Notes: generated by a model from the sequence alone, not told the origin. 32,269 nucleotides of DNA from an uncultured Prevotellaceae bacterium (GCA_902767045.1 CACXFT010000117.1:1-32269); one strand, 5' to 3'; counted from the first letter of the stretch, positions 24,501 through 32,022 are shown. A program made the numbers and translations.

Positions 24501-24726
24501 TGTCGTTCACACCGTTCACAGCCTCTTCCAAAGGCTGGATGACCGATTTCATCACCGTGTTCTCGTCGGCACCAGAGTAACTGGTGGTTATTGACACTGT
24601 AGGCGGCGCAATATCCGGATATTGCTCTACCGGTAGCGTGGTTATAGATATGTAGCCCACCAGGGCTATCACGATGGAGATGGCACACGCCATCACGTAT
24701 CTATTAATAAATATATTATTTTTCAT
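21577..24726 (-). CDS. RND multidrug efflux transporter (AcrB/MexB type)
   Basis: A 1049-residue inner-membrane pump of the HAE1 branch. It starts with the usual IFINRYVMACAISIVIALVG first pass, has two large periplasmic loops, and 12 predicted passes. The proton-relay acidic pair D404-D405 is in GTVVDDAIVVVEAV (fourth pass) and the matching lysine is in GLLAKTAILITEFA near residue 950. PDIAPPTVSI and the pore-domain segments are standard. Length equals the family norm. Proton-driven export of drugs, bile salts or lipophilic compounds is expected; the real substrates are unknown. It sits 25 bases after the adaptor gene and 27 bases before the channel gene. Confidence 0.97.
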   Translation of the reverse strand: MKNNIFINRYVMACAISIVIALVGYISITTLPVEQYPDIAPPTVSITTSYSGADENTVMKSVIQPLEEAVNGVNDMTYITSKASSNGDVEINVFFKQGTDADMAAVNVQNRVSGALALLPADVTKVGVKVEKRQNNILRIFALKSSDGKYNEDFVSNYVDINIKPRLMRITGVGNVLSLGNTYALRIWLKPDVMAQYGLTPNDIFAAIGGQSFVAAVGTLGEKSGNSYQYNMQYKGTLKTVEEFNNIVLRTSDGGMLQLSDVAEVQIGAMSYNFTSNIQDCPGALFMVFAAPGANATQVNASINKMFEEVKKTMPAGLEFVTMMTSDDFLFAAIHNVVETLVIAIILVVLVVFIFLQNIKATIIPSISIIVSLLGTFAVVSVAGFSLNILTLFALVLAIGTVVDDAIVVVEAVMAKMEGGISDAREATRQAMSEVSVAVVSCTLVFMAVFVPVMFMPGTSGTFFTQFGVTIASSVGLSCISALTLCPALCAIMMRVTEGKKEGKGITFYTKKAYEAGYSAIYNKYSKSVQKFIKRPVLAWSLLAGAVVLLVFFMKSLPSGLVPQEDQGVFLAEIQAPEGTTLQQTREMVKKVEEKVKKIPELESFSVTCGYGMLSGAGSNYGTMVVRLKNWDERPGMNHLIDLVYYRFYFDCLDIKNLRVIPFQMPQIPGYGTSNDITLNVEDPTDGNLSEFAKHTEHFLAKLSERPEVSSAMTTYSERFPKYQVDVDAVQCNRAGVSPADVLNTLGAYCGGAYIGNFNQFGKVYRIMASASPEYRLDPQSLQNIFMQVSGGKMAPMSEFVSLKEIVGPANIEHFNLMQSITCYITPNSGYTEGDVHKVIAEVFKEEMPATATYEYSGMSRELEEAAGSNATSLIYVICAILIYLILASLYNSWFTPWAVLFSVPFGLMGAFVFAYLGSLLGLPGMDNNIYLQTGVIMLIGLLAKTAILITEFATERRAQGMSITDAAFAACKERLRPILMTVATMIIGMVPLVIEGGAGANGNRALALGVIGGMSIGTVALLFVVPSFFIVFQKLHEKFQGNGALNDK

Positions 24727-24751
24727 AAAGCGGTGGCAAACTCTTTACTTT

Positions 24752-25873
24752 CTACTTTTCACTCTTCACTTCCGCAGGGAATAGCACACGCTGCCCTTCC
24801 GTTACGTTGTTGGCACCGGTGGTTACAATCTTGTCGCCCACCTTCAAACCGCTGGTAACAATAAAGTCTTTACCGTTTCCGGTATCTTCGGTGGTAACTT
24901 CAACTGCGGTGGCTGTGCTGTCGGCCTTCACCTTATAAACCTGCGACTTGTCTTGCAGACGCACCACTGCATATTGGGGAATCACAATCACATCTTTCTC
25001 GGCAAAGTCCATTACGATGGTTCCCTGTATGCCCGAATACAAATGGCCATCAGGATTGGGAAACGACACCTTGCTGGTGAGCGAACCGGTTTGGGAATTC
25101 ACCACTCCTGTGAGACTTACCACATGTCCTTTGTGAGGATATTCCGTACCGTTCTTCATCACAAAGGTAACAGGCGGCAAGTTGGCTATATACTTGTCTA
25201 CATCGGCTGCCTTCATTCCTTCTTTCACCATGGACTCAACAACGGCTTCGGTAACTGCGAACTCTGCATACATCGTTGAGTTGCCACTCAGCATGGTGAG
25301 TTGGGTCATGGGCGAAACCTGATCGCCAACACGAACGGGAATCTCACCGATAACACCCGACACGGTGGCCTTGATGGTGCAGAAGCCAAGGTTCACCTTG
25401 GCACGGTTCACAGCGGCACGAGCCTGGGCTACGGCTGCCTGACCTTGCTTATAAGCGTTTTCGGAATTGTTGAGCATATAGCTGCTCACAATCTTCTTCT
25501 CAAACAAATTTTTGTTCGATTCGTATTCAAGCTTGGCAGAGTTTTCTTGAGCTAAAGCGGCTGTAAGATTGGCCTGCGCTGCCTCTAACTCTAACTGAGC
25601 ATGACGAGAGTCTATCACAAACAATGTTTGTCCTTTTACAACCTGCTCTCCTTCATTTACACATATCTTCATTAACTGACCGCTCACCTGGGGGGTGACG
25701 GTTACGTCGTTCTGACCTTTCATACGTGCACTGAACTTATAAGGGAGCTCAATATCCGATTTCTTCACTATCATCGTTTCGAACGATGAATCCTTTTGCT
25801 GGGGCATGTCTAACCCGCAAGATGCCAGACTAATACTAATGCAAAGCATCAAAGTCCATCTGATAATTTTCAT
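24752..25873 (-). CDS. Periplasmic adaptor (membrane fusion protein) of the RND pump
   Basis: A 373-residue AcrA/MexA-type lipoprotein. The signal ends in SLASC with Cys19 as the acylated residue. Then come the barrel-sandwich half with VTPQVSGQLMKICVNEGEQV (a lipoyl-like motif), a helical hairpin (ARAAVNRAKVNLGFCTIKA and neighbours) and a C-terminal beta-barrel with the TEGQRVL end. It links the inner pump to the outer channel. It is the first gene of the operon, with a full promoter 44-74 bases upstream. A TetR regulator is encoded 5.5 kb away but no repressor gene lies next to the operon. Confidence 0.95.
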   Translation of the reverse strand: MKIIRWTLMLCISISLASCGLDMPQQKDSSFETMIVKKSDIELPYKFSARMKGQNDVTVTPQVSGQLMKICVNEGEQVVKGQTLFVIDSRHAQLELEAAQANLTAALAQENSAKLEYESNKNLFEKKIVSSYMLNNSENAYKQGQAAVAQARAAVNRAKVNLGFCTIKATVSGVIGEIPVRVGDQVSPMTQLTMLSGNSTMYAEFAVTEAVVESMVKEGMKAADVDKYIANLPPVTFVMKNGTEYPHKGHVVSLTGVVNSQTGSLTSKVSFPNPDGHLYSGIQGTIVMDFAEKDVIVIPQYAVVRLQDKSQVYKVKADSTATAVEVTTEDTGNGKDFIVTSGLKVGDKIVTTGANNVTEGQRVLFPAEVKSEK

Positions 25874-25916
25874 TGGCTTTTTAAAGTTTATTCTTACTTG
25901 ATTTGTTAATAATTTG

Positions 25917-25947
25917 CAAAGTTAATTATAATTCTTCATCTACCAAA
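25917..25947 (-). promoter_or_regulatory. Promoter of the efflux operon, overlapping the upstream gene end
   Basis: Minus strand: TTTG (25944-25947), 19-base spacer, TAACTTTG (25917-25924), an exact consensus match. The -33 box lies within the last codons (Val-Phe-Trp) of the pseudouridine synthase gene. Confidence 0.8.
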
Positions 25948-26647
25948 ACACAATGTCGCCTTTAGTGGAAGAATGAGCATTTGGCAGGGGAGCATCAACA
26001 GAAATGAGCTGATGGCTGACGGGATGTTCAAACTCGATGTGACGGGCGTGAAGCGAGATGCTGCCATCGGGATTGCTGCGGCGGGCACCGTATTTCAGGT
26101 CGCCCTTGATGGGACAGCCGATTGCCGATAGCTGACAGCGTATCTGATGATGCCGGCCAGTCATGAGCTGAACTTCAAGCAAATCGTAGTGGTCGAGATG
26201 GCGAAGCAGCCGATAGCGCAGGCGAGCCCGTTTGGAACGGGGCACTTCGTGGTCGTAGGCATAGCTCTTGTTCTGCTTTTCGTTGCGAACCAGCCAGTGT
26301 TCAATTTCTGTGTAACCAGCAGGTTCGCTTGCCACTGATGCATTCAACGGGGCTTTTGGCTTCTCTACTATAGCCCAATAGGTTTTGTGCACCTGTCCCT
26401 CGGCAAACATCTTGTTGAGTCGCGCAAGGGCTTTGCTCGTGCGGGCAAACACCACCAACCCGCTCACCGGACGGTCGAGCCGATGAACGGTGCCCAGAAA
26501 AACGGCTCCGGGCTTGGCATACTTTTCCTTGATATATTGCTTCACCGCCTCGGAGAGTGGCACATCGCCGGTTTTGTCGCCCTGAACGATTTCGCCACTC
26601 TCTTTTGATACGATGATCACATGATTGTCTTCGTAAACTACGGTCAT
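25940..26647 (-). CDS. RluA-family pseudouridine synthase (short form)
   Basis: A 235-residue RNA pseudouridine synthase. The catalytic motif HRLDRPVSGLVVFART contains the nucleophile Asp58; KTYWAIVE and TGRHHQIRCQLSAIGCPIKGD are the other family blocks. The N-terminal S4 RNA-binding domain found in RluC and RluD is missing, so it is of the compact RluA/TruC-like type; the target may be rRNA or tRNA and cannot be assigned from sequence. The ATG at 26647 is preceded by an 18-bp tandem array that would lie in its leader. Its last codons contain the -33 box of the efflux operon. Confidence 0.93.
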   Translation of the reverse strand: MTVVYEDNHVIIVSKESGEIVQGDKTGDVPLSEAVKQYIKEKYAKPGAVFLGTVHRLDRPVSGLVVFARTSKALARLNKMFAEGQVHKTYWAIVEKPKAPLNASVASEPAGYTEIEHWLVRNEKQNKSYAYDHEVPRSKRARLRYRLLRHLDHYDLLEVQLMTGRHHQIRCQLSAIGCPIKGDLKYGARRSNPDGSISLHARHIEFEHPVSHQLISVDAPLPNAHSSTKGDIVFW

Positions 26648-26663
26648 GAGAGTTGAGAGATAA

Positions 26664-26857
26664 GAGTTTTCTGAGTAATCAGAGTAATCCGAGTTTTCAG
26701 AGTAATCCGAGCTTTCAGAGTTCTCCGAGCTTTCAGAATAATCCGAGCTTTCAGAATAATCCGAGTTTTCAGAATAATCCGAGTTTTCAGAGTTCTCTGA
26801 GTTTTCAGAGTTCTCTGAGTTTTCAGAATAATCCGAGTTTTCAGAGTTCTCTGAGTT
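26664..26857. repeat. 18-bp tandem array upstream of the pseudouridine synthase gene
   Basis: Nine contiguous 18-bp units run from 26691 to 26852 (for example GAGTTTTCAGAATAATCC and GAGTTTTCAGAGTTCTCT), preceded by degenerate units from 26664. Each unit is itself two 9-bp halves of the form GAGTnnTCn. The plus strand is open here as a repeating NPSFQS hexapeptide, but no start signal or homology supports a gene. The array begins 16 bases before the pseudouridine synthase ATG. Confidence 0.92.
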
Positions 26858-26889
26858 CCCCTCCCTTGGGAGGGGTTAGGGGGTGGGGT
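26856..26889 (-). repeat. GC-rich palindromic repeat adjoining the 18-bp array and the GH2 stop
   Basis: Minus strand reads ACCCCACCCCCTAACCCC followed by TCCCAAGGGAGGGGAA, a close relative of the copies at 15246-15315 with one extra C. A further CCCCTAACCC fragment immediately upstream supplies the stop codon of the beta-galactosidase gene. Confidence 0.82.
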
Positions 26890-26895
26890 CGTGGG

Positions 26896-29334
26896 TTAGG
26901 GGTCCTGAGTCTTTAGTGTAGTCTTCAGACCCTTGAACGAACCACTCTTCGTGGTGAGCGTAACGTTTCCTGCCGTGCGACCCGAACGCAGAATAACCAG
27001 TGCCGAACCGTTGTAGAGCCGGCGATGGTCGGTTACGTTCAGCTCGTCGCTCTTGATGTCGCCATTGCTCACGGCCACAATCTGGGCATCGCCCTCAACC
27101 TGGAACTGCAGCTCGTCCTGACAGCTGTAGACTCTGCGCCCCTTGCTGTCGACGGCATGGATGCGCACATGTTGCAGGTCACTTCCATCGGCCTGCCAGG
27201 TTGCATTGTCGGGAATGGCAACAAGGCGCGCGGCTTTGCCCGTGGTTTCTATCTTGTGGCGGGCCACCTCATGCCCGTTGTTGTAGGCAATGGCCTCTAC
27301 CCTACCCGGCTGATAGGTTACATTCTCCCAGCGAATCTGATTTCGACGTTTGGCATCGGTAGTGGGATTCTTCTGTCGGCCGATGCTCTTCCCATTTACG
27401 CGCAGTTCCACCTCATCGGCATTGGTATAGGTAAGGAGGGTGAGCTGGCTCCCCGGCTCACGGTCCCAGTGGTCGCTCATACCATCGTTGCCTGTTTGCA
27501 CCCCGTTCCACATCTGGTTGCCCTTGCTATCAACAACAGCAATATGCACCAACGGCTCTTCGGGTTTAAAGAAACTCTTCATGAAATAGGCTTTGGGCTT
27601 GGGCTCGAGGGCTATGTCGAACACTCCCTGCGCCCAACCTTTGTTGGGCCAGCCTTGACTCTCACCTAAGTAGTCGATGGCTCCCCAATAGGCAAGGCCG
27701 ATAACTCGATCGAGATTCATCTCAAAGAAGTTTGGACCCATAGAAGCATTGGCCGCCTCGCTCTGATAGAACTTCATCCAGGGGAAACGGCGACCGTCGC
27801 CGGGGAAGTACATATAGCGGTAGTTATAAGCCTGCACATCGGTTTGCATGGCAAGGTCGCAAGGCAGCGAATCGGTCTGCCAGTTGCGGTAGCGGGGGTG
27901 CATGGCCACGGTTACCAGTCGGGTGGAATCGTAGCGCTGCAAAAGGGTCTTCTGCAACTTATACATGGTCACTCCCCAATCGTTGAAAGGCTGATTGGCA
28001 TCTTGCTGCAATTCGTTGCCCAAGCTCCACATAACAACTGAAGGCGAATTGCGGTCGCGCTTCACCCACTCGGGCACGTCGTATTGCCAAAGCTGTTCGA
28101 AAGGAACGCGCCCGCCTGTGTGCTGGCGAGTCCACTTGTCGTAGAGCTCATCTACTACAAGCATACCATAACGGTCACAGAGCTGAATGAACTCGCGGCT
28201 ATATGGATTGTGAGAGGTGCGTATGTGGTTCAGTCCGAACTCTTTCATGAGCTGGATGCGTTTCTCCATGGCACGCGGATAGGCAGCAGCACCAAGGGCA
28301 CCCAGGGTGTGGTGGTTGGCATAGCCCTTGAGCAACACTTTCCGGCCATTGAGCAGGAGACCGCGGTCGGCAGTGACTTCAATGGTGCGCACGCCAAACT
28401 GCTCGCTCACCTGGTCGGTCACCTGTCCTTCTTGATTATATAAGGTGACAACGGCGGTGTAGAGGTAAGGATTGTCAACATCCCATATATGGGGATTCTT
28501 CAAGTCGAAAGAAGGAAACTTCACCTCGCAGGTGCGGGCGGGGGTGCTCCGGTTGTAATCGGTGAAGCTCTCATGCACCTTGTTTCCATCGGCATCGAGC
28601 ACCTGCACCTTCAAACGGGAAACCTTTTCACGGGAGCGATTGGTCACCTCGGCTGAAATATCAACATAGTGGTTGCTGCGGGTGGTGATGTAGAGCGGAT
28701 GGCGCTCAAAGTAAAGTTCGGGATGGGTGGCCACAAGCTTTACGCCACGGAACAATCCGCCACCGGTATACCAGCGCGAGTTCAAGGGGGCGCGCGTGTC
28801 GGCACACACGGCAAGCACATTCTCTTCGCCCCACTTCAGCTGGCGGGTAACATCAATCTCAAAACCCACATAGCCGTAGTCGGTTCCTCCCACTCGCTCA
28901 CCATTCAGATAAACATCGCCTACATACATGATGCCGGCGAAATCAATCAATATGCGCCGTCCACGAAGCGAGTCGGCGGGGGTGAAATGTAACCGATACC
29001 AACCCTTGCCCATCTCTTTGAAACCACGACTCGACAAACGACTCTTGATGTTGGCGGCAACATCGGTGTTGTCGGCCTTTTCATCGGCTGCGGGTGCCAC
29101 CCAAGGTTGTTCTATCTGAAAGTCGTGGGGCAAATTCACGGTGCGCCAGGCGGTATCGTCAATCGACGGATTGGCAGCCTGCGCCACATCTCCAGCTTGA
29201 AACTTCCAACCGAAGTCGAGGCTCATAACAAAACGGCCTTGGGCCGCAACCTGCATGGGCAGCCCAAGGCTTATCAATATAACCGCAGCAAGATGCCTGA
29301 GCACCTTCACCGGGTGGGGTTTTAGAATGTTCAT
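26896..29334 (-). CDS. Secreted glycoside hydrolase family 2 (beta-galactosidase-like)
   Basis: An 812-residue enzyme with a signal peptide (to about residue 32, AAQG). Order: sugar-binding jelly roll (about 35-205), immunoglobulin-like sandwich (to 315), TIM barrel (320-600) and two C-terminal sandwich domains. Catalytic residues seen: acid/base E441 in MWSLGNELQQ and probable nucleophile E525 in YQSEAANA; GYANHHTLGALG (337-348) and RTSHNPYSREF are conserved GH2 blocks. The group acts on beta-galactosides but related members act on beta-glucuronides or mannosides, so the substrate is uncertain. It follows fabG by 15 bases. The final residues and stop (QDP then TAA) lie in repeat sequence, suggesting a repeat inserted at the native end. 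Confidence 0.93.
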   Translation of the reverse strand: MNILKPHPVKVLRHLAAVILISLGLPMQVAAQGRFVMSLDFGWKFQAGDVAQAANPSIDDTAWRTVNLPHDFQIEQPWVAPAADEKADNTDVAANIKSRLSSRGFKEMGKGWYRLHFTPADSLRGRRILIDFAGIMYVGDVYLNGERVGGTDYGYVGFEIDVTRQLKWGEENVLAVCADTRAPLNSRWYTGGGLFRGVKLVATHPELYFERHPLYITTRSNHYVDISAEVTNRSREKVSRLKVQVLDADGNKVHESFTDYNRSTPARTCEVKFPSFDLKNPHIWDVDNPYLYTAVVTLYNQEGQVTDQVSEQFGVRTIEVTADRGLLLNGRKVLLKGYANHHTLGALGAAAYPRAMEKRIQLMKEFGLNHIRTSHNPYSREFIQLCDRYGMLVVDELYDKWTRQHTGGRVPFEQLWQYDVPEWVKRDRNSPSVVMWSLGNELQQDANQPFNDWGVTMYKLQKTLLQRYDSTRLVTVAMHPRYRNWQTDSLPCDLAMQTDVQAYNYRYMYFPGDGRRFPWMKFYQSEAANASMGPNFFEMNLDRVIGLAYWGAIDYLGESQGWPNKGWAQGVFDIALEPKPKAYFMKSFFKPEEPLVHIAVVDSKGNQMWNGVQTGNDGMSDHWDREPGSQLTLLTYTNADEVELRVNGKSIGRQKNPTTDAKRRNQIRWENVTYQPGRVEAIAYNNGHEVARHKIETTGKAARLVAIPDNATWQADGSDLQHVRIHAVDSKGRRVYSCQDELQFQVEGDAQIVAVSNGDIKSDELNVTDHRRLYNGSALVILRSGRTAGNVTLTTKSGSFKGLKTTLKTQDP

Positions 29335-29349
29335 TGAATGGGATTAATT

Positions 29350-30102
29350 TTACATATTCATACCGCCATCCACTTGGATAACCTGTCCACTCACGTAGCT
29401 CGACATGTCGCTGGCAAGGAAGGTTGCAACGTTGGCAATATCCTCCACCTGACCACCACGGCGCAGGGGAATCCTCTTGCACCACTCCTGGCGCACGTCT
29501 TCGGGCAGAGCCTGAGTCATGGCTGTGTCGATGAAACCAGGGGCAATGGCATTGGCACGAATTCCCTTCGGACCCATCTCTTGAGCCACCGACTTGGCAA
29601 GGGCTATCAAGCCTGCTTTCGATGCTGCATAGTTAGACTGTCCGGCATTGCCATGCACACCCACAACAGATGCCATGTTGATGATGGAACCGCAACGCTG
29701 GCGCATCATGATGGGCACGCAGGCATGAATGAAATTGAATGCCGACTTCAGGTTTACAGCTATCACGGCATCCCACTGCTGCTCACTCATGCGAAGCATC
29801 AGACCGTCTTTGGTGATGCCGGCATTGTTCACAAGAATGTCGATGGTGCCAAAGTCTTCTTTCACTTGCTTCACCACTTCTTCGGTTTCGCCAAAGTTGG
29901 CGGCGTTGCTGGCATATCCCTTAGCCTTCACGCCAAGAGCCTGAATTTCAGCCTCGGTAGCCTTTCCGTTTTCATCAATTACAAGGTCGGTGAATGCAAT
30001 GTTAGCACCCTCGGCTGCAAACTTCAAAGCAATGGCCTTGCCAATACCACGAGCTGCACCAGTGATAAGTGCAGTCTTCCCTTCTAATAATTTCATGTTC
30101 AT
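29350..30102 (-). CDS. fabG: 3-oxoacyl-ACP reductase (SDR family)
   Basis: A 250-residue short-chain dehydrogenase. It reduces 3-oxoacyl-ACP with NADPH in fatty-acid elongation. Seen: cofactor motif TGAARGIG (14-21), NNAG (92-95), and the catalytic Ser145, Tyr158 and Lys162 (SNYAASKAG), with the terminal VDGGMNM typical of FabG. ATG at 30096 (MKLLEGK) is an alternative start. The promoter lies about 180 bases upstream, giving an unusually long leader. The gene downstream is a GH2 enzyme with which it has no evident metabolic link. A paralogous sugar or steroid reductase cannot be excluded, but the motif set and length fit FabG best. Confidence 0.92.
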   Translation of the reverse strand: MNMKLLEGKTALITGAARGIGKAIALKFAAEGANIAFTDLVIDENGKATEAEIQALGVKAKGYASNAANFGETEEVVKQVKEDFGTIDILVNNAGITKDGLMLRMSEQQWDAVIAVNLKSAFNFIHACVPIMMRQRCGSIINMASVVGVHGNAGQSNYAASKAGLIALAKSVAQEMGPKGIRANAIAPGFIDTAMTQALPEDVRQEWCKRIPLRRGGQVEDIANVATFLASDMSSYVSGQVIQVDGGMNM

Positions 30103-30284
30103 AATTAATTGTCTTATATTATTTTTATTTGCAAAATTTTAATTTGTCGAAAAATTGCGCCACTTGGCTTGCATAGCACAATGAGAACTTTCGCTTAATA
30201 ATGCTATAAATAAACTATTAAGGCTACAAAGTGGGGCAGGAAACCCATTAGAGCACCTTTAGCCCTACCAAGTCTAAGCAACTG
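30103..30284 (-). promoter_or_regulatory. Long fabG leader without a visible gene
   Basis: About 180 transcribed bases separate the promoter from the fabG ATG. No open frame of note and no known riboswitch was recognised. On the minus strand the part nearest the promoter contains GGGCTAAAGGTGCTC and CCTGCCCCACTTTGTAGCC segments that could pair (GGGC with GCCC, GGCTA-like arms), so a regulatory fold is possible. Confidence 0.3.
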
Positions 30285-30315
30285 CAAAGTTACGATGTTT
30301 TTTTTTTCTGCCAAA
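30285..30315 (-). promoter_or_regulatory. Promoter of fabG
   Basis: Minus strand: TTTG (30312-30315), 19-base spacer, TAACTTTG (30285-30292), an exact consensus match. The T-run at 30299-30307 lies within the spacer. Confidence 0.75.
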
Positions 30316-30427
30316 TATATAGGTGAGCAAATAATCAAGTTTTAACAAAAAATGTTAGAAAAAGGTTAAATCTGTTGCTGCCCGAACTTATTTAGTGAAA
30401 ACTGGCGGTAGAGTGCGAATTTTTATG

Positions 30428-30435
30428 TAATTTCG
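30428..30435 (+). promoter_or_regulatory. Weak -7 element for the DUF4488-like gene
   Basis: TAATTTCG differs from TAnnTTTG at one base and lies 50 bases before the ATG. No good -33 box was found. The remaining spacer 30316-30427 is A+T rich with no other feature seen. Confidence 0.35.
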
Positions 30436-30484
30436 CTGCACAATGTAATAAATAACTGAACAATCAACAAAAACAACCAACAAA

Positions 30485-31300
30485 ATGAAAAAAACAATTG
30501 TGACAATGCTGATGGCAACCCTTGCAATGGGAATGACAGCACAGACAGAGAATCCTCGCGGCATCTACAAGATGACTACGCTCACGGGTAAGGCGGGTGA
30601 GGTGAAAGCTCCCTTTGAGCAGTATAAAATCTGCACCGACAGCGTGACGCTCATGGTGAATGAACAGGGCAACAGATTCAGCATTCAAGACACCGACCAT
30701 CAGGTTTTCAACTACACTGGCGAGCAACCTATGTCGGAAGGCGACAAAAGCTCGCTCATCTACGACAGCAATGCCAAGCAATTCAAGCTGAAGTGGTGGA
30801 GTACCTATCCCTATCACATTCATTTCCCCCACAACGACTGGTGCATTGAGAAATACGAGTCGGGAAAATACTCAGAAACGAGCAAGGTGTTTTTCGATGC
30901 ACTCACTGGTGCAGCAGAGATAGATGCGAGCAATCCCCTCACGGGTACATGGCGCTTCATCGGCTTTATGGATGAACTGAGAGGCATCAAGAAAGAATTG
31001 GCAAAACTGCATAAGCAATATCCTACAAGCAGATATTTCAACACATTCATGATATTTACTACGCAGAACCTGACGACCATTTTCAGCCGTGGTGGAGGTG
31101 TTGACAAAATAGAACTCGACGGAAAGAAAGCCTACATGTCGGCCGGCAAGACTTATCAGATAAAGTGGCTGTCGAAGAATTGCATTGCTATTGAGGACCG
31201 CGTAGACTACCGCACCGACTGGATGATTCTGGAACGGGTCACCGATGATTCAACACCGTTGACCCACATTACCACTCAGTACCTTGCTAATCGCAAGTGA
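30485..31300 (+). CDS. Secreted protein with two lipocalin-like (DUF4488-type) repeats
   Basis: A 271-residue exported protein: signal peptide about 1-19 (ending MTAQ), then two related halves, each opening with a Gly-x-(Tyr/Trp) strand, NPRGIYKMTTLTG (about 22-34) and NPLTGTWRFIGFMDE (about 150-164). Repeated WWSTYPYHIHF and FNTFMIFTTQN strands fit small beta-barrels, as in DUF4488 proteins of Bacteroides, whose function is unknown. It is transcribed alone: the divergent fabG leader is upstream and a hairpin terminator downstream. The family label is tentative; secretion and the two-repeat structure are directly visible. Confidence 0.75.
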   Translation: MKKTIVTMLMATLAMGMTAQTENPRGIYKMTTLTGKAGEVKAPFEQYKICTDSVTLMVNEQGNRFSIQDTDHQVFNYTGEQPMSEGDKSSLIYDSNAKQFKLKWWSTYPYHIHFPHNDWCIEKYESGKYSETSKVFFDALTGAAEIDASNPLTGTWRFIGFMDELRGIKKELAKLHKQYPTSRYFNTFMIFTTQNLTTIFSRGGGVDKIELDGKKAYMSAGKTYQIKWLSKNCIAIEDRVDYRTDWMILERVTDDSTPLTHITTQYLANRK

Positions 31301-31314
31301 TGTATATACATAAT

Positions 31315-31349
31315 GAACCCCAGAAGTTTTTGCCTAACCTCTGGGGTTC
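31315..31349. terminator. Hairpin terminator between convergent genes
   Basis: GAACCCCAGA and TCTGGGGTTC pair perfectly; after one mismatch three more pairs form (GTT/AAC), leaving a 7-base loop. It lies 15 bases after the DUF4488-like stop and 34 bases from the TetR stop. Confidence 0.75.
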
Positions 31350-31382
31350 ACTTCATTTTGACACACCCTTCCTTCATTTGTG

Positions 31383-31976
31383 CTACATTTTAATTCGCTT
31401 GCCCAAGGCACCATAAACAACTTTGGTTACAAGCGGACGGCTTGCTTCCTCGGTGAGACCATGACCAAGCCTGCCATAGATAAACGGCACTTCAAGACCT
31501 TTGATGCAATAGTGAGTGATATCTGCAACCAGTTCTATGTCTTCTATGTCAAACTCGCCTTCGGCCTTTCCTTCAGCATAAACCTTGCGGAAAAGCTCTA
31601 TTTCGTCTTCATCGAAATTCTTTCGAACCTTCTCTACCGTCCAAATGTTTCTGAAGAACTCGGCACGCAGATTTCCGTTGCGCATCACCGTTTCCTTAAT
31701 CATGCTCAGATGGGTGTAAATGAGTTCTATAACTTTGTCTTGGGGACGGGTCTTCTTGGAGGCCACTTCATCAAGCTTGTCGCTCAATCGCTCAAGCTCC
31801 GACTCGATAACAGCAAAATACACTTCCTCTTTACTTTTAAAATAGGTGTAAAGAGTGCGCCGACCTTTGCCCGACGCTACTGCTATGTCGTTCATTGTGG
31901 TGTTGGCAACTCCATTCTTGGCAAACAACTGCCGGGCCACATCAACCAGTTTCTGTCTTGTCTTCGAAATAGACAT
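31383..31976 (-). CDS. TetR/AcrR-family transcriptional regulator
   Basis: A 197-residue repressor. The N-terminal helix-turn-helix is complete: ARQLFAKNGVANTTMNDIAV followed by ASGKGRRTLYTYFKSKEEVY (about residues 14-55). The rest is an all-helical ligand-binding and dimerisation part without a recognisable pocket signature. It is transcribed alone from a consensus promoter about 50 bases upstream, divergent from the initiator tRNA. Candidates for its target are its own promoter, fabG or the RND efflux operon 5.5 kb away; none is shown by the sequence, and no TetR-type long palindrome was found in its own upstream region. Confidence 0.93.
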   Translation of the reverse strand: MSISKTRQKLVDVARQLFAKNGVANTTMNDIAVASGKGRRTLYTYFKSKEEVYFAVIESELERLSDKLDEVASKKTRPQDKVIELIYTHLSMIKETVMRNGNLRAEFFRNIWTVEKVRKNFDEDEIELFRKVYAEGKAEGEFDIEDIELVADITHYCIKGLEVPFIYGRLGHGLTEEASRPLVTKVVYGALGKRIKM

Positions 31977-32022
31977 AATTTCTATCCTCCCTTTAAAAAT
32001 TGCACAATGTTCAAGACGTGTG

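Noticed and set aside
26653..26916. 87-codon plus-strand frame with an NPSFQS hexapeptide repeat
   Set aside because: It is produced by an 18-bp tandem array and the palindromic repeat, has no promoter or homology, and lies between two minus-strand genes.
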